A stretch of DNA of 64,000 nucleotides from Limonium bicolor (taxonomy: Eukaryota; Streptophyta; Magnoliopsida; Caryophyllales; Plumbaginaceae). Below the pieces are notes generated by a model. It saw nothing but the letters and a program-made list of their open reading frames with translations. It was not told the DNA's origin and ran no database searches. Each line of letters starts with the position of its first letter. Positions within the stretch are counted from its first letter, which is position 1. This document shows positions 43,251 to 56,800 of the stretch, in pieces. Both the position numbers and the translations under genes were made by a program. The stretch is from NCBI GenBank assembly GCA_023374045.1, contig CM041776.1, positions 46,816,171-46,880,170 on the forward strand, read 5' to 3'.

Positions 43251-43378
43251 CCATGTCACCGGTCCGTAGACAATGGCTCATTCGTCCTCGTCACCATGGG
43301 CCATGATACAAAACACTCTGCTCTCCCCATGTCACCGGTCCGAAGACAAAGGCTCGTGCGTCCTCGACTTCATGGGCG
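43251..43378. repeat. 76-bp tandem duplication in element C
   Basis: Two diverged units beginning CCATGTCACCGGTCCG, 76 bp apart, each ending in CATGGGC. Confidence 0.8.
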
Positions 43379-44160
43379 AGACTCAGTAAAAAGGTAATCC
43401 TTTTTACGAGGTCATGTGAGGAATAATTCCTCTAATTAAAATACAATCAACTCCAATTTCATTTTATCATAATGCCTATATCCTTAGCGTGATTTAATTG
43501 TGACCACCGGTAGGGAGTTTACAGGAATCATCCAACCCTGATGTGATCAGCATCAGTGTAGAACTATCCTTCCACCTCAATTTGTGTTCGGTTTCCCTTG
43601 ATCCCTAGAAAATCAAGTTCCACCTCCCACGTCATTTTCAAACATCCAAATAATTCACTCATGTCCAATTTCTATCTTTTTAGTTCTTCTAATCATAATC
43701 AATACATCTCCAAAGTGTGGACTCAGTCCATCAAACATTCCGATTCATCTCTTAGTAATTACCTCAAGACTTAAATTCCTACTAGTTCTATAACCGTCCC
43801 ATACCAATTCTCACCATCTTATATCTCATAGCATTACAATTTCCTTCCTCATACTCATGTCAAATTGTATCTCATAATGTTATTTTATTCTTATCTCACA
43901 CATAGTCTCATATCGACTCATACCTCATATATTCCTTATTTCTTAAATCTCCTTATTCCTCTTCCTTAATTCTCTTAACTTGTACTCACACCGGAGTTAA
44001 CAAGATAAGTACTTAATATGTATGGTATTCACATCTTCCGTTTGCAATAACCATAATTTATCTCAAAATGTTTATGTAAAACATGTTCTCGAATTATTTT
44101 GTGCTATGCACACCGTAGTTTATGTACTCAGTACACAAACATACGCTAAGTGGTTTTCGC

Positions 44161-44196
44161 TCTACCCCCCTTAAAATGGATTACGCCCACGTAATC
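44161..44196 (-). promoter_or_regulatory. Internal second polypurine tract with hairpin, element C
   Basis: TCTACCCCCCTTAA 1.16 kb inside the element, then GATTACG-CCCA-CGTAATC (44179-44196). Confidence 0.7.
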
Positions 44197-44976
44197 AGCA
44201 TTATATCATCCTTGAACATAAGTTCAAGATGTCTAATTCTCACTAAGCATTCTAGCTTCCATGTCATCTATCTTACTTATAATTCGATCAGAAATGACTT
44301 AGTCTCTGTATCGAGGATTCTTAACGGTACTTATACCGTTTCCTTAACTTAGTTTGGTCTAATCTCAAAGGTAGTGGTCTGCTAGCTTCCGCTGCACAAC
44401 TCTGATGGTTTTAGGCTTAACTGTCTCGCTTATCCTTTTACAGTATTGTATATCTTTCTCCTGTGTGCTTATGGTTTAGCACTAAAGGTCCCTTAATGGT
44501 CACGTGTTATCTTTATATATACACGGCGTAGATGAGTTGTAGCTCGTCTATCCAACCTCCCTGGAGATCTAATGTTGTATTCTTAATGGTCTCTTAAGTG
44601 TCTAAATCGTTCTTTCCATCTGACCTTTGGTGTGAGGATGATTTTAATCTGAAACTATTGTTTAGTGCGTATTGCGCTTTACAGTTTAATCTCTTACATC
44701 TTAAGACATGTCCAATGTCTGTACTTAACAATCTGTGTTCTTCGCATTTCATAGTCCTTAATTATTTGTTCTCTAATTTCTTTGTGTTGTTGGTTCAACT
44801 GAATTCTTCTCTTCAACTGTTTGTGGTAATGGCTGCTCTTGTCTGATTTTGTGTCGCTGTCTGTGGTACGGAGTCAACTACTTCCCGTGTTCCTTACACC
44901 ACTCGTCTACATGCATGGGGTACCTTACTGGTACATTACCGCTTACCCGACTAACTCATAAATGAGCATGTCAGGC

Positions 44977-44999
44977 CTGCAAGCCCCTGTGGGGTGCAG
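44977..44999. other. Covarying stem-loop in internal region of C
   Basis: CTGCA-AG-CCCC, loop TGT, GGGG-TGCAG; partner of 27987-28009. Confidence 0.65.
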
Positions 45000-47286
45000 T
45001 CGTCCCACGTCTCATTTTAGTAAACTCATAGTGTCCGTCACACGTTTAGCTATTGCTAATTATGAAGTATTCTATTGTCGATCTCCTCTTTCATCGTTCC
45101 ATAATAACATTTATTGTTCTCTTGAAGTTAATCAAGGGAAATCCATTTACTGTGTTCTTGGGTATGGTATGCTCTAGCTCCTTTCTGTATCTCGTATTGA
45201 CTCATTTCTTAGTAGCTTAGGTCTCTTTCCATAGAGCCTCCTATCTTCTTTTTCATATTGGTCCAACTAGGAATGCACTTCCAATCCTCAAGGAATGGGT
45301 AGTGTGCTTCCTGTGAAATCTTACCTCACCAGGTCCAGACTACTGGCATCAATGCTCAGTTCGTCTACCATCTTATTTCCTTACTTATATTGGTTTTAAC
45401 TCATAAATCTCATTGCCTCTGTGTCAATATTTGACGGCTCATACCTAACGGTCGCTTTACCGCGCACCAAGACTTAATCCTCTTATATAACTATTGTACT
45501 CACGACCACTACTACCGTGGTAGTTGGCCCTTACCATGTTGCCCATTGATGGTACAACCTCTTACTCACTTATTCTAATGTCTTACCTTATACTCAATCC
45601 CTTCTTAGTGTAAACACACTAGGAGTTCTCTCATTCCGGTGTATGGCGGTTGTCATAACCGTGCTGTAAAATAGTTGACTCTTAATACGAAGGTGTTCTG
45701 CTCCAATCTCAGGTTTGTAAGTAGTAATTCTCTCGCTTTCTTTCATCCTTAGTGATGTTATCTACCATGTAATTTAACTGGTTACTAAGGAAGTCGTCCG
45801 CTGATTCACAAGCTCTTCTGAGCATTGGTCATTTGACGTGCCATGTTGTGCACTCACAACGTTTATCTCTAACGATTACTAATTCTTAAATCCTGGGTGT
45901 TGGATCTAAGGTCTGTCTCTGCAGCCTTTCTTATTACTCAAGTGTATTCGGTATGTTCTAAGGTAGTCTCAAAGTTACGGTTTCCATTCTCTAATAAATC
46001 ATATTATATTTCTAACAAGTGAAAGCCCTTTTGAGGGGTTTATTCCCACTCTTGGTCTCACAACAAGGAGAGGTATCCCAACCCTAAAGGCATGGTTCGT
46101 TCTCCGCCCCTGTCCTTAGTATTATCTCAATATTCTCATTGGTACCCTTTCTTGGTAATATTTTTCCCAATCTAAGTTATAGGTTTGTATTCGTTCACAT
46201 CTACACATTGTAGTTTATTGATGGCTTGAATCAGCTCTTTTACAACTTACTGCACCTCGAGTTCTGATGTGGTTAACATCCTTGGCTCGTAGGCTCTTAG
46301 TGCTTAGTGCTTCAGTTCATTACTTGTACTCTCACTCACCTGTAGGTCATTCTTAAAGGTTTTTGTTTCCTTGAACACTATCCACCGCTAGATTACATAA
46401 TAAATGTAGTATTGGGTTTCATGGCAAGTTGTTGTGTCCTGCTTCCCGCTATGGAAGTTTATTCAGGCGTTCTGAGGTTACTTAGTGTCTTTGACAATAC
46501 TGTCGCTTTATTCGACTTATGTCTTTTAGCAATTAGGGTTAGGTTCGTATTAGGCGTTTGCCTTACGGTGTCCAAGTTGGATATCATCCTGTCATCTTAT
46601 GCTTCCATCTCAACGCTTCGTTCAACTTCCGTTGACTACGCCACCCGTTGATGATTGTTCACACTTGGGTGTTAATGAGTTACGCAAACAGTATTAACTG
46701 TCATTCATCAGTTTGTTCGGCTCGACTATGCCCACTCTGTGGGGGTAGTCCTCTGAGCTTTCCCTTCCAGGGTTGTACGTCCTTAATCCTCAGCAGGTTA
46801 TAGCTTACGTTTATTTTCTTTATCCTTGTTTTCTGGGTTTTGCAACATCTTCATTGAAGAATGCTTATTATTGGTATTCTTAGTGATTAATCCGGGAGTC
46901 TTATCCCATTCTCGTTGAATGTTTTTATGTCGACGGTCTTCATCGCATTCCTTGTACGTTATCACTTACGTAGTGTTTTGCTCGCATTACCGAGCGATCT
47001 CTTAGGTTTCCCCCTTGGAGTTCGGGATTGGTGTTCTTACCGTACTGTCGGTTGTTGTTGTAGTAGGTTATACCGTTGCTAATATTTATCTCTTTTAGTA
47101 CTCTGTCCAAGTTCAGCTCCCTGCTGACTGGTGTATCACCTCATCTCATCATGGTCAGGCCGTCGGGCCTTTCCAAGGTCTTATCCTCTGGTTCTTATGG
47201 ATTTGCAATCCGGTGTTAATATGTGTTACAACTGTAGTGTTCTCCTATCCTGCCATGATGGCTTTCCGTGTAGCTTAACCGTGGTA

Positions 47287-47306
47287 GCACTTGCTATGGC
47301 AAGTGC
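47287..47306. other. Conserved stem-loop in internal region of C
   Basis: GCACTTGC-TATG-GCAAGTGC; partner of 28441-28460. Confidence 0.6.
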
Positions 47307-48011
47307 GCCATGCAGGATGGGTTATTGGTACAAGGTACCTTGGTAGTGATACTTCCTTCTAATTTCCATGTAATTGGTAGTCCTCGGGACTCCTTCGATA
47401 ATCTCTTATTTTGGATGACTGACCATCCGGCAGTTTCCTTGTTGTTTGACAGTACTGTCATTTATCAGGGTGTTTCCTCTTTCTGAGGGAACCCCTTAAT
47501 ATTTTCTTATGTCTTAATCCTCGCTCTTGTCTCCACACATTTTGTTATGGTTACTAAGTAATGATTCTCCTTTAGGCACTACATCGTAGTCCTATTCCGG
47601 TATACAATTGTATGAGTTTCTACCGTTGTCCGCATTATGTCGGCCAGGTCTTGTAACTTTCCTCATTGTATGGGGTTTGGAGTTCCCGTTCCTAACTGGA
47701 CTCTCTCCAGTAATCTTATCCCTTACGCCTTGTATTATCCCCTTGCTATGCTTATTCGAACCACTGTCCGGTACTCATGTCTCTTCCCCTTTCCTTTCTA
47801 TTGCACCTATAGTGCTTCCCTTATCATTGGTATTGCGGGTTATTTCGACTGCGTACCATGTCGACCCATGTTGCCGGTAATTACCGTTCCCTTATTGATA
47901 AAATTCCATAGGTAGCGCTTGTTTCTCTGCTGCGCTCCATTACAAACCTCCAAGTTCTCCGTAGCTGTTGTGCAACACGATGTTTCTCGTATTGCTTACT
48001 GTTAGCTAACT

Positions 48012-48057
48012 GCCAGATCGGGTTTCCCGAGTAAGAGAAGGCTTTCTTCTCTCTGGC
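48012..48057. other. Three-way-junction-like structure in the leader of C
   Basis: GCCAG/CTGGC outer stem enclosing TCGGG-TTT-CCCGA and AGAGAAG-GCTTT-CTTCTCT; partner of 29156-29203. Confidence 0.6.
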
Positions 48058-48228
48058 GTTTGTTCCACATATTCAGGGTTAGGGATGTGGAGGGCGGGTC
48101 TAGGTACTATGGATGTCCGGTAAACACGGGAAGTCCTGACTAACGCACTCTCACTCTATCTCTCAACCCTTAACCCATAACTCAAACTCAACCTCAGTAT
48201 TCTCCTAAGTTCGGTAATTCTTGTCTTC

Positions 48229-48253
48229 AGAGCGTAACTACGCTCTAATACCA
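48229..48253 (-). promoter_or_regulatory. Primer binding site (variant initiator-Met), element C
   Basis: GCTCTAATACCA (48242-48253) differs by one base from the site of A and B. The overlapping hairpin is AGAGCGTA-AC-TACGCTCT (48229-48246), one pair longer than in B. Confidence 0.85.
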
Positions 48254-48258
48254 CTTTT

Positions 48259-51200
48259 TGTAACACCCCAACTCAAACCAAACGTGGTCTCGCAACTTAA
48301 CAGCATATATATATACACGTCACAGCGGAATTCTTTACACACCAGGACCTTGCCACGGTCTTACTACAGAATATACCGAACATTAGTACATAACAACCTT
48401 TACCAAATACATTTCCTTCTTACATTCCCCTCACATCCTATACATCTTACTAACTCAATTGTCATACGAGTGTACATGCACAACTCGTAGGCCACACTTA
48501 ACCTACAGCACTTGTACCCCTTCTTACTCTCGCGACGGCCGCCTCCTGATGTTCACCTGTGTAGTAAAAACAGCCCCTAAAGGGGGTCAGCACGAATGCT
48601 GGTACGATCCTCTCATGGCCCCCAAGCTAACGTGGCTACGACGACTAATTGTCGATAGCATGGAGGTTGATTAGATGCACAACATAATAGTAAGTGCAGT
48701 AAACAACAAACCAAATATGAACAATCAAAGTTCACACACAATGAACGACTTAGGTGCGTTCCCTTAATTAGAGAGTTAATTATTTAACTCCTCAAGTTGT
48801 ATTTCCTCTTATTCTCAGTCCATCCTTATCTCACCTCAATCTTAGTCTTATCTTAATCTTAGTAACAACCACCCTTTAAAAAGGAGTGGATGTAGCTTAT
48901 CTTAGTCTTAAAATACAAACCATCCATTAAAAGGAATGGTTGTAACTTATCTTAACCTTACCTTAATCTTAATCTTAACTTATTCTCAGTATACAAACCG
49001 TTCCTGGAGGGAATGGTTGTATCCTAAGTCCAAACCTGGGATTTAGGTGATCCCACCGCACCATCTTAATGCCACCTACCCTGGACGGAAGTCCAGCGTA
49101 GCTGAGCCGGCAACCGGCCCTAGGCTACAAGTCCATAGACAAGTCCTTAAGCGGAAGACGGATCTGCTATAGATACCGACCCCCTTCCCTTAGCATGCAT
49201 GACCGGAGTCAGTCTCGGGTTTCCTCACTCAAGTTCCAGTTAGTAGTAGTCTCAAGACCATGTTCGTTGGTTAACCTCTTTCGGTTTATGTGAACCCATA
49301 TTAGGGAGCGTTCCTTAGTCTCACACATTCCTTACTAAACGTTGGTTAGTAAGTTCTCACGGTATGTTGTGTTAGTTTTCAAACATCACACAACAATACA
49401 ATAAACATAATATTCTGGTTGCATACTTTATCTTGTTTAGTGAGCACACAAAAACAAATAGCACACAAGCCGAGGGACACCTCGTTAGCAAGCAGGTCAC
49501 AAGAAGAACTGTATCGTTCACCGTTGGTCGTTCGGTTGCTTACTCTCTTGCGGAGTCCAAATCCCCAAGTCCTAAAACATTCATTCAGTTTTAGGTTGTT
49601 AATCACTTACTTAATTCAACTTACTTAACTTACTTAACCCTTAATGATCCCCACCTAACACCCCTTAAGTTTTACAACTTAATCTTACCAACTTAACCTT
49701 AAACTTTTAAGCTTATACTTAACTTAATCCCTTAGGTCTTATATAACTCTAGTAATCATTGCCTCCTTAATGGGGTACCCTTAATACCACTAAACTCTAT
49801 TAGGGTTTCTTTTTTTTTAAGTCTTAAGGGTCGTCCGACCCACCGTCCGACCCACCAACTGGGTCGGACCATTCCAGAGACTCTCGGGTTTGAGAAATTC
49901 CACTTGTCCGACCCCCCAACTGGGTCGGACCATTCCAGAAATCCTCCCGTCTTTTAAAACCCCTCCGTCTGACCCACCAACTGGGTCGGACCATTACAGA
50001 AACTCTTATGGCGGGTTAACAGAGGTCTGTCTGACCCAGAACTGGGTCGGACCCTGGGTCGGACCACCACAGACCTTACTCTTAAGTTGTTCTTTCAATT
50101 CCAAATTTTTCCCCCAAACCTCCTAATGTATTCTAACATCATTTAGACCCTTAAATCCACCTTTAATCATCCTCCAAACTCATTAAAATACCCTCCAAAG
50201 ATCTTCTTAAACATTTACTAAATTTCTTGCAAAAACTCCTAACACTTGTTAGCTAATTCCTTATCTTTCCAACATGTACATTTTGTCTAAAAACCTCAAC
50301 TAACCAAAGTGTTTCTTTTCAACCCCTATAACTTCTCCTTAACATCATTGCACTTCATCTTGCTTGTTAAACCTTCTAAGGTCATCTTGCATGTCCATGC
50401 ACAATTTCTCTTCTTTTCATTTGTTACTCATCACTCCTAAACTCTTGAGCTTACTTATACATTGCTTTCCATTACCTTAACACCTTGACATTTCCACCTC
50501 TTTTATGCAACTTACTCACCATTCTCATGATCATAAACCCTTATACGTTTCTAGTCATTTTCCTTGACGACTTACAACATTCCCCTACAATTTTCACTTC
50601 CATCACCCAAGTCCACACATTACCATCTAAACTAAACCTTACTAGTCCACTACTAGCATCATCACACTTACACAAGCTTCTCAAAACTCTCATTGTTATA
50701 CTCCCTAGTTCATAGCTACATTATCCTAAGGCATTGTACACCTCCCCCTCCAAATTTTCACAAGTCTTACCACTCCTCAAACCATGACTTTGGTGTGTTC
50801 AATACACCCATCTAAACTCTGATTTCCTCATAGACCATTCTAGGTCATTCTAAACCTCAAGAACTCCTTAGTTAACTCATTTCCACTCAATTTCCTTTAT
50901 ATGACTCCAAGTAAATCCTAGGTCATATTAATTCACCACCATCACCTAAACACTCATTTCTACTCAAATTTCGTCATAGCTTCTCTAGTATCTTATCATG
51001 CCCAACACATTGTTTTCCTCATTCAACCATCTCACACACACCAAGTTCTTTCTCATCACATCTCATCGCCCAAACCAACTCATTCACAACAACTCAATAT
51101 ATTGCAATAATCTTAAATTGCATAGCACCAAGGCTCTTAAATGACATGGCTCTTAGGCCCTTAAATGACTTAAACTTAAACACTGAATTTCCCACATATA

Positions 51201-52747
51201 AAAGCCTTCAACCTGCAAATACACCCATCAATCTCATAGTAGTTACAATACTCCTAAAATCCATCTTAAACTTATATTATCAACTCATTCCCATTGGCTC
51301 CTTAGTCACAAGTTCACAAGCTTATTTAAGTTCTTTTTTCTTAGGTTACATAACCCATTACCTAATGTAAGCCCTAGGCTACATTGGTACTCATCTAAAA
51401 CTCATTCCTTAAACCTTAAACCACCATTAGGTAAGTAATTTACCTTGTTTTTCTCAAGTTTCTCTCAACTTCCTCCTTAGGCTTCTTCTTGAATGAATAT
51501 CGGCCACCACTTAAACCTCCTTTGCCAATGTTCTAACCAATGTTCAATGACTCCCATGAGTGCTAAACAATACACTAACCTTAAGGAATGAAAACCTAGG
51601 TTAAATGTGTTCTAAGGTGTAAAAGTGGATGATTACCTTTGATGTCTCAAAGTAGACTTGGGCATTGAATGAAAGAGGACCTCCACTAGTCCTTGGTGAA
51701 TAAAACAAGCTAGAACAAGGCATAAAAAAAAAGCCCCATGAGTAGTAAATTTTCGGCCATGGCGAGGAAGTGATGGAAACATGATTTTTCTTACATTTTC
51801 TTTACCTTAAGAGAATGGAGAAGCTAATGAGCTCTTCAAACTTGATTTTCCTCCATCAATGGAGTTTTATCATGGCACCAAACTTGAGCTTTGAAATATT
51901 TGAAAAGGTATAAAGGTAGGTCTTGGCCTAACTAAGAGAAATCTATACTTGGTTTTTGATTTGGAGCAAAGATGAACACTTAGTGAGCATTTGAAGGTGG
52001 AGCACCCATGGATGGAGCTCTCTCTTGGTTTGGAGCAAGAGAAGAGAAGAAGAAATCGTGGAAGGAAGGAGAAATGAAGAGAGAGAAGAAGAAAGGTAAC
52101 TTAAGTGAAGATATTTTGCTTTTTAAAGCAAATAGTAACTTCTTACTTTTTCCTCTTCTTTATAACATTATTTGACTACTCATGGTGACTCATCCTCCCT
52201 TAGAAAACCGGCCCCCTATTAATTAAGGCAAGTCATGGTCTTGTTTGACCAACTAATTAAACTTAAGTGATTAAAGACTAAACTAGTCACTATTTGGCAC
52301 TATTCACTAATTAGTGCACATATTCGTGAAATTTTTGATTTCCCATTGATTTAGGCTTCCTAATGTGATACTAATTAGTACACATGTTGATTAAGATGTA
52401 ATCATAGGCATTTAGCCACTCAAAACTCAATTCTAAAACAATTTCTCAAAAAGGTGCTTTAAGAAGTCTTAAAGCACATTTTGTGTTTAAGCTTGTTTTT
52501 GAGCTTGGTTTTCTTTGCTAATTGATTTAAAATGTCCATTAGCATATTAATAAGTTCTTATAATGGTATTTGGGTGCTAATCAAAGCCACTCCAAGCTTA
52601 GAGCATGTTTTTGCCCAAATTGCCCTTAAGGCACTTTCTTGTGTTTTCCTTGGTTTAAATTGTCTACCAATCTTTCTAAGGCATATTCTAGCCTTACTAC
52701 ATCATAATTTGATGTTTACTTAGCATACTTCGGTTTGGGGTATTTCA
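48259..52747 (-). repeat. Element C right LTR (5' LTR in sense), intact
   Basis: 4489 bp, uninterrupted. Contains the double hairpin (48574-48602), palindrome array (49828-50070), the empty site of D near 50273-50288 and a possible sense TATAAAG box (52158-52164). Confidence 0.95.
49828..50070. repeat. GTCCGACCCA/TGGGTCGGAC palindrome array in LTR C (right)
   Basis: Counterpart of 36055-36300; one unit is shorter (no CACGTC spacer portion). Confidence 0.88.
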
Positions 52748-52752
52748 GAGGG
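52748..52752. repeat. Target site duplication of element C, right copy (GAGGG)
   Basis: GAGGG directly after TATTTCA; pairs with 34478-34482. Confidence 0.93.
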
Positions 52753-53887
52753 TGTGTCTCTTGTTCGCCGGTTTGATTTGCGAGTAGGGAATGGATTGAA
52801 TAAGGGAATAAGAAGAGAGGCGCAGGCAGCATATCGTTCGCCAGTTTGGGGTTTGCTTCAGAGGGTGTAGAGAATGACTTGAGGAGATCGAGAGAGGAGA
52901 AGCAAAGAGCTTTGTTCCTTGTTCGACCCATGGAAACCGGAAAGGATGCAGGTGCAGAGGTGTTCTTCGTTCGCACATTAGGGCTAGGAAATTTGGAGAA
53001 TGTTGAGAAAGAAAACAGAGGGACAATAGAGAGGTGTGAAGGCGGGAGTAGTATGTTCTTGTTAGGGTTGCAGAATTGCGATTGAAGAGAGGAAGGAAGG
53101 AGGAGGGAGGCGCCGCATGAGAAGGTTCGCTAGTTAGGGATCGAAAATTACAGTAAGTATCGAGAATGAAGAGAGGCACTAGAGTTGTTCTTTGTTAGGT
53201 TGTAATTACCGTAAGTGTAAACATGAGGCATGGGCATTTTTGGCTGGTTAGGGCCGAACTATCGTCTGGAATGGAGGGAACGACTGGGCCGGCCCAGTTC
53301 CTCTGGGCGGGTCGGCCCACATACTTTTTTTTTTTAACATTACACTTATAATGTCATTTTTAGCTCATTTCTTGTCCATTTTTCATGTCGTTCGTGACAC
53401 GTTGTCCCGTTTTACGAGACAAACCTTTTTATGTCTCTAATTTATAATCCTAAATAATAATTATTATTGTTATTTATAAGTTTGATTAATTAGTATTTAA
53501 TCTCCAATTGGTTTGTGTTTCGTCATTTTAGGCAAAAACGTGACATCTTTTATTCCGACTGCTAAGCCAATTTTCCAATACCTCTAAAATTACCTAAATA
53601 ACTCTTGTATGGTGTCTAAGACCTCATTTTCATTTCTAAAATATTTGTGACACGTTTTTTGACGTAAAAACGATTAATTATATTTTCGTTTATATTTTTT
53701 TTTCCTAAACCTCCTCAATGTTGTTTTAGGCTTCATTATGTTTCCTAATGACTTTTAGGGTTTATTTAAATATTATATTATTCCCTTTGACTTATTTAAG
53801 GATATTTAATTCCTTAATCTCTCATTAATTACTTTTATTTAATTAATCCATTATTAATTAAAGTAATTAGTATTAGGGATATTTCAA
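52753..53887 (-). mobile_element. LTR F, part 3 (U3 end)
   Basis: Resumes F after C. 52753-53180 is purine-rich (pyrimidine-rich leader in sense), then AT-rich U3, ending GGGATATTTCA at 53887, one base off the usual GGGGTATTTCA. No genes; the overlapping frames on both strands (52745-53179) are low-complexity chance frames. Confidence 0.75.
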
Positions 53888-56800
53888 CACGGCATCCTAG
53901 TATCGTTAATTGATCACAATTCTCACCAAGAGCCACATCCTCTTGATTAACTTATTTATACCATCGCATCGCATTACCATTTTTCTAACACAGCAGACTA
54001 AGGTCGTTAGTCCAATCTTGAGTATGTCCACCTGGGATCCAATGTTAGATACGAGAGCGGCGTTAAAAAGGCCAATGCTCCGTATATAAGTCTCGGATAA
54101 TATATATATCTTATTATCCTAATGCTACAACGTTTTACTTAGGTTCCTTATATTACACATATGAGATAGCATCATTGCCGCTAGTTCGTTTATAATATGT
54201 TCATATATACGAACAGTGATGTTATCGTACAACAGTAATAATATAAAGCAGCATTAACACACAACTCATGCATATTAATTCACACAAGCAGACATTCAAT
54301 ATTATCACAGATTTTCACACAATGTCTGAACTGAGGAAATCCTCAGAGACAATCAAGCCACATAATAACATACCGTGCACCGGGATTATAAGACCGTGGA
54401 GTATGAATCAGCTAAATCCTCTGGTGATCCTCGAGACGCCTCTAACAATCTAGTAATATGCATCACACTATGCATCAGCATCTCATACTAACAATACACT
54501 ACGGTACCCCGTACCGTTACTAATCCGTCCAGGTTTATTCCCCGTTAACTAATAACGTCTCTCGGGTTTTTAATATTTAATTCGGAATTAGTCTTACGTA
54601 AACGTCATAGTACATGTATGGTTACGTTGTAGTATATTAATATACTTAAACTTATACGTTCATTATCACATGTATATTATAATACACTTGTATATTATAT
54701 AGTTTGAAACTATATTGCATGTATAATCTTTATCATATATTATACATCCCACCTTACTATTTATTTTTCTATGGTTAGTTTATCCAAGTGTAATATATTG
54801 TATAATCCATATTTAAAATACTTTGAATTATATAATTCCTTACTATTCCATGTACGCACATAACATTAGAATTTAATTAACTAATGTCTATAATTCTTTT
54901 CTCCTTATCTTATATCATCTCATTTATTATATTATATGGTTATTGAACCATATTATATTTCTCACTCCATAACATATATTTATTTATATATATGTATTAT
55001 GAGACCATTTATTATATGGTAAGTTTTAATAATATATTCATTCCTTTTAAATGAATATCTCTTATATTATAAATGTTATACCCTTATAACATTATAAACC
55101 ATATTATAAATTTTCATTTCAACATATCCCATATTACCGAACAGACCCACTCTTCTTCTCTTTTATTACAAAACCACCACATTATTTATATAATGTTACA
55201 TCATAGTTATATAACATATATTATGACATTTATATCATAATCATTTATAACCTATAGTTATAACATGATATAAATTACCAAACAACACCTATTGCTGTCA
55301 GTTTTAATCAATATTACCTATACTTCCAAAAATTATATAATAATCCCAAATGTTATTAAATTGTTACACTTATAACATATTTCTTATTTTATAACATTTA
55401 AACCTCAATATAATTATAACCTATGGTTATAAATTCCCAAAATAACTGAACAGACCCTAGGTCTGTTCTAAATTAATTTCCAACCCATTAGCTTTCTATT
55501 ATAGCCAAATGACCCTATTTTATAGTATGTAGTTTCTAATATCATTAAAACCATATATTATACACATATTTATTAAAACCTCCTATATTATTCTAAAAAT
55601 CACCAAACTATACCAAAAGGTTATAAATATCATTCCTAACCTTATACTTTCGGTTATATACATTTCCACCCCAACATTTATCCAAAATGTAACAATGATA
55701 TAAATACTATATATTATACATATATAATTCATTATAGCTCCAAATTTAACCAAACAAATTCCTAAAAATTCCTAATAACTTATAGGTGTATAAAATACCA
55801 TTTTATACCCAAAACTTTCGGTAATCTCATATATACCTCTATGTTATGTAATTTTTACAATTTAATACATAACTTAATATAAGTTGGTATTTAATTCAAT
55901 AATTCACCAAATTTGGTCAAAGTCTCATATATAGTCAACTTTGACTTCTAAATTCAGTTTTGAGCCTAAACTCTCTGTAATTACAAGGTTTTCCCCAAAG
56001 TTTCCCATATTTACAATTTTGACACAAAACTTTATAAAATGTTATAATTTTGATTTAAATTCATTTTAAACCCTATATTTCACCTAAAATATCCCACGGC
56101 TTTATATTTTCCAGTAATTACCGTTTGACCCCAAATTTAATGCTAAATGCATAAATTAAATTAAATAAGCTTTTAAACTTAAATTAAAATGGCCTAATGA
56201 CATGGCCTTATTACAACCTTGCTTTATAACATAAAATTACATAAATTTACTATAAACTCTCGGCCTTACCCTTAGTTTCTCAATATTTACCAATTTTCCA
56301 CATAATGTCTTAAATTTGACAATTATGTTAATTATATCACTTAGATAATTATCTTAAGTTACCCATGACATTTTCTTGTCATCTATAAGTCAAATGTGAC
56401 CTAAATAATTAGTCCACTCATGGCACAATTATAATATAAGCTCCAAAGGCATAATAACATGATATTAAGATGTTATACCTTGATTTAATGAGCTTTAAAT
56501 GCCTAGTTGGCCACGGCAGCTTGGGAAGAAATTTTCCACAGCTTGGTTAACATGTTTTAACAGCAAACAAGGATATGATCACACTGTAAGCATGAGTTAA
56601 TCATAGGAATCATTATAAGGCATAAAAACTAGATTTTTACCTTTGATTCTTAAGGCTTTACAAGGAGTATTCTCGGCCCTATTTTTGCAACAAAAGAGAG
56701 TATCAAAATCACCACAAAACCATGGTAATTATTCAGATTACTACAAGGTATAAGATGGTAGAAGTTACCTAGACAAAGATGTCTTAAAGAGTGAAAATAG

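Larger units (their letters stand above)
43000..48258 (-). other. Non-coding internal region of element C
   Basis: 5.3 kb without gag/pol, homologous in order to 24312-29410 of A. Shared structured blocks: 44977-44999, 47287-47306 and 48012-48057. Local differences include a 76-bp duplication (43251-43378) in place of the repeats of A, and the absence of the purine-rich insert seen in A at 28120-28230. Reading frames are short and not shared with A, which argues against a hidden protein. Confidence 0.8.
34483..52747 (-). mobile_element. Element C: second non-autonomous LARD-type element, carrying solo LTR D
   Basis: Left LTR 34483-36514 plus 40498-42999 (4534 bp without D), internal 43000-48258 (5.3 kb), right LTR 48259-52747 (4489 bp), target duplication GAGGG. 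Sense is minus, with polypurine tract at 43001 and primer site at 48242-48253. LTR sequence differs clearly from A, but the internal region is homologous to that of A block by block and equally free of gag/pol. Net length is about 14.28 kb. It sits in LTR F, like A, so two related non-autonomous elements hit the same older LTR independently. Confidence 0.9.

Noticed and set aside
52745..53179. 144-codon minus-strand frame in LTR F
   Set aside because: It starts three bases before the LTR C/F junction region, is Ser/Leu/Pro-rich from CT-rich leader sequence, and has no domain.
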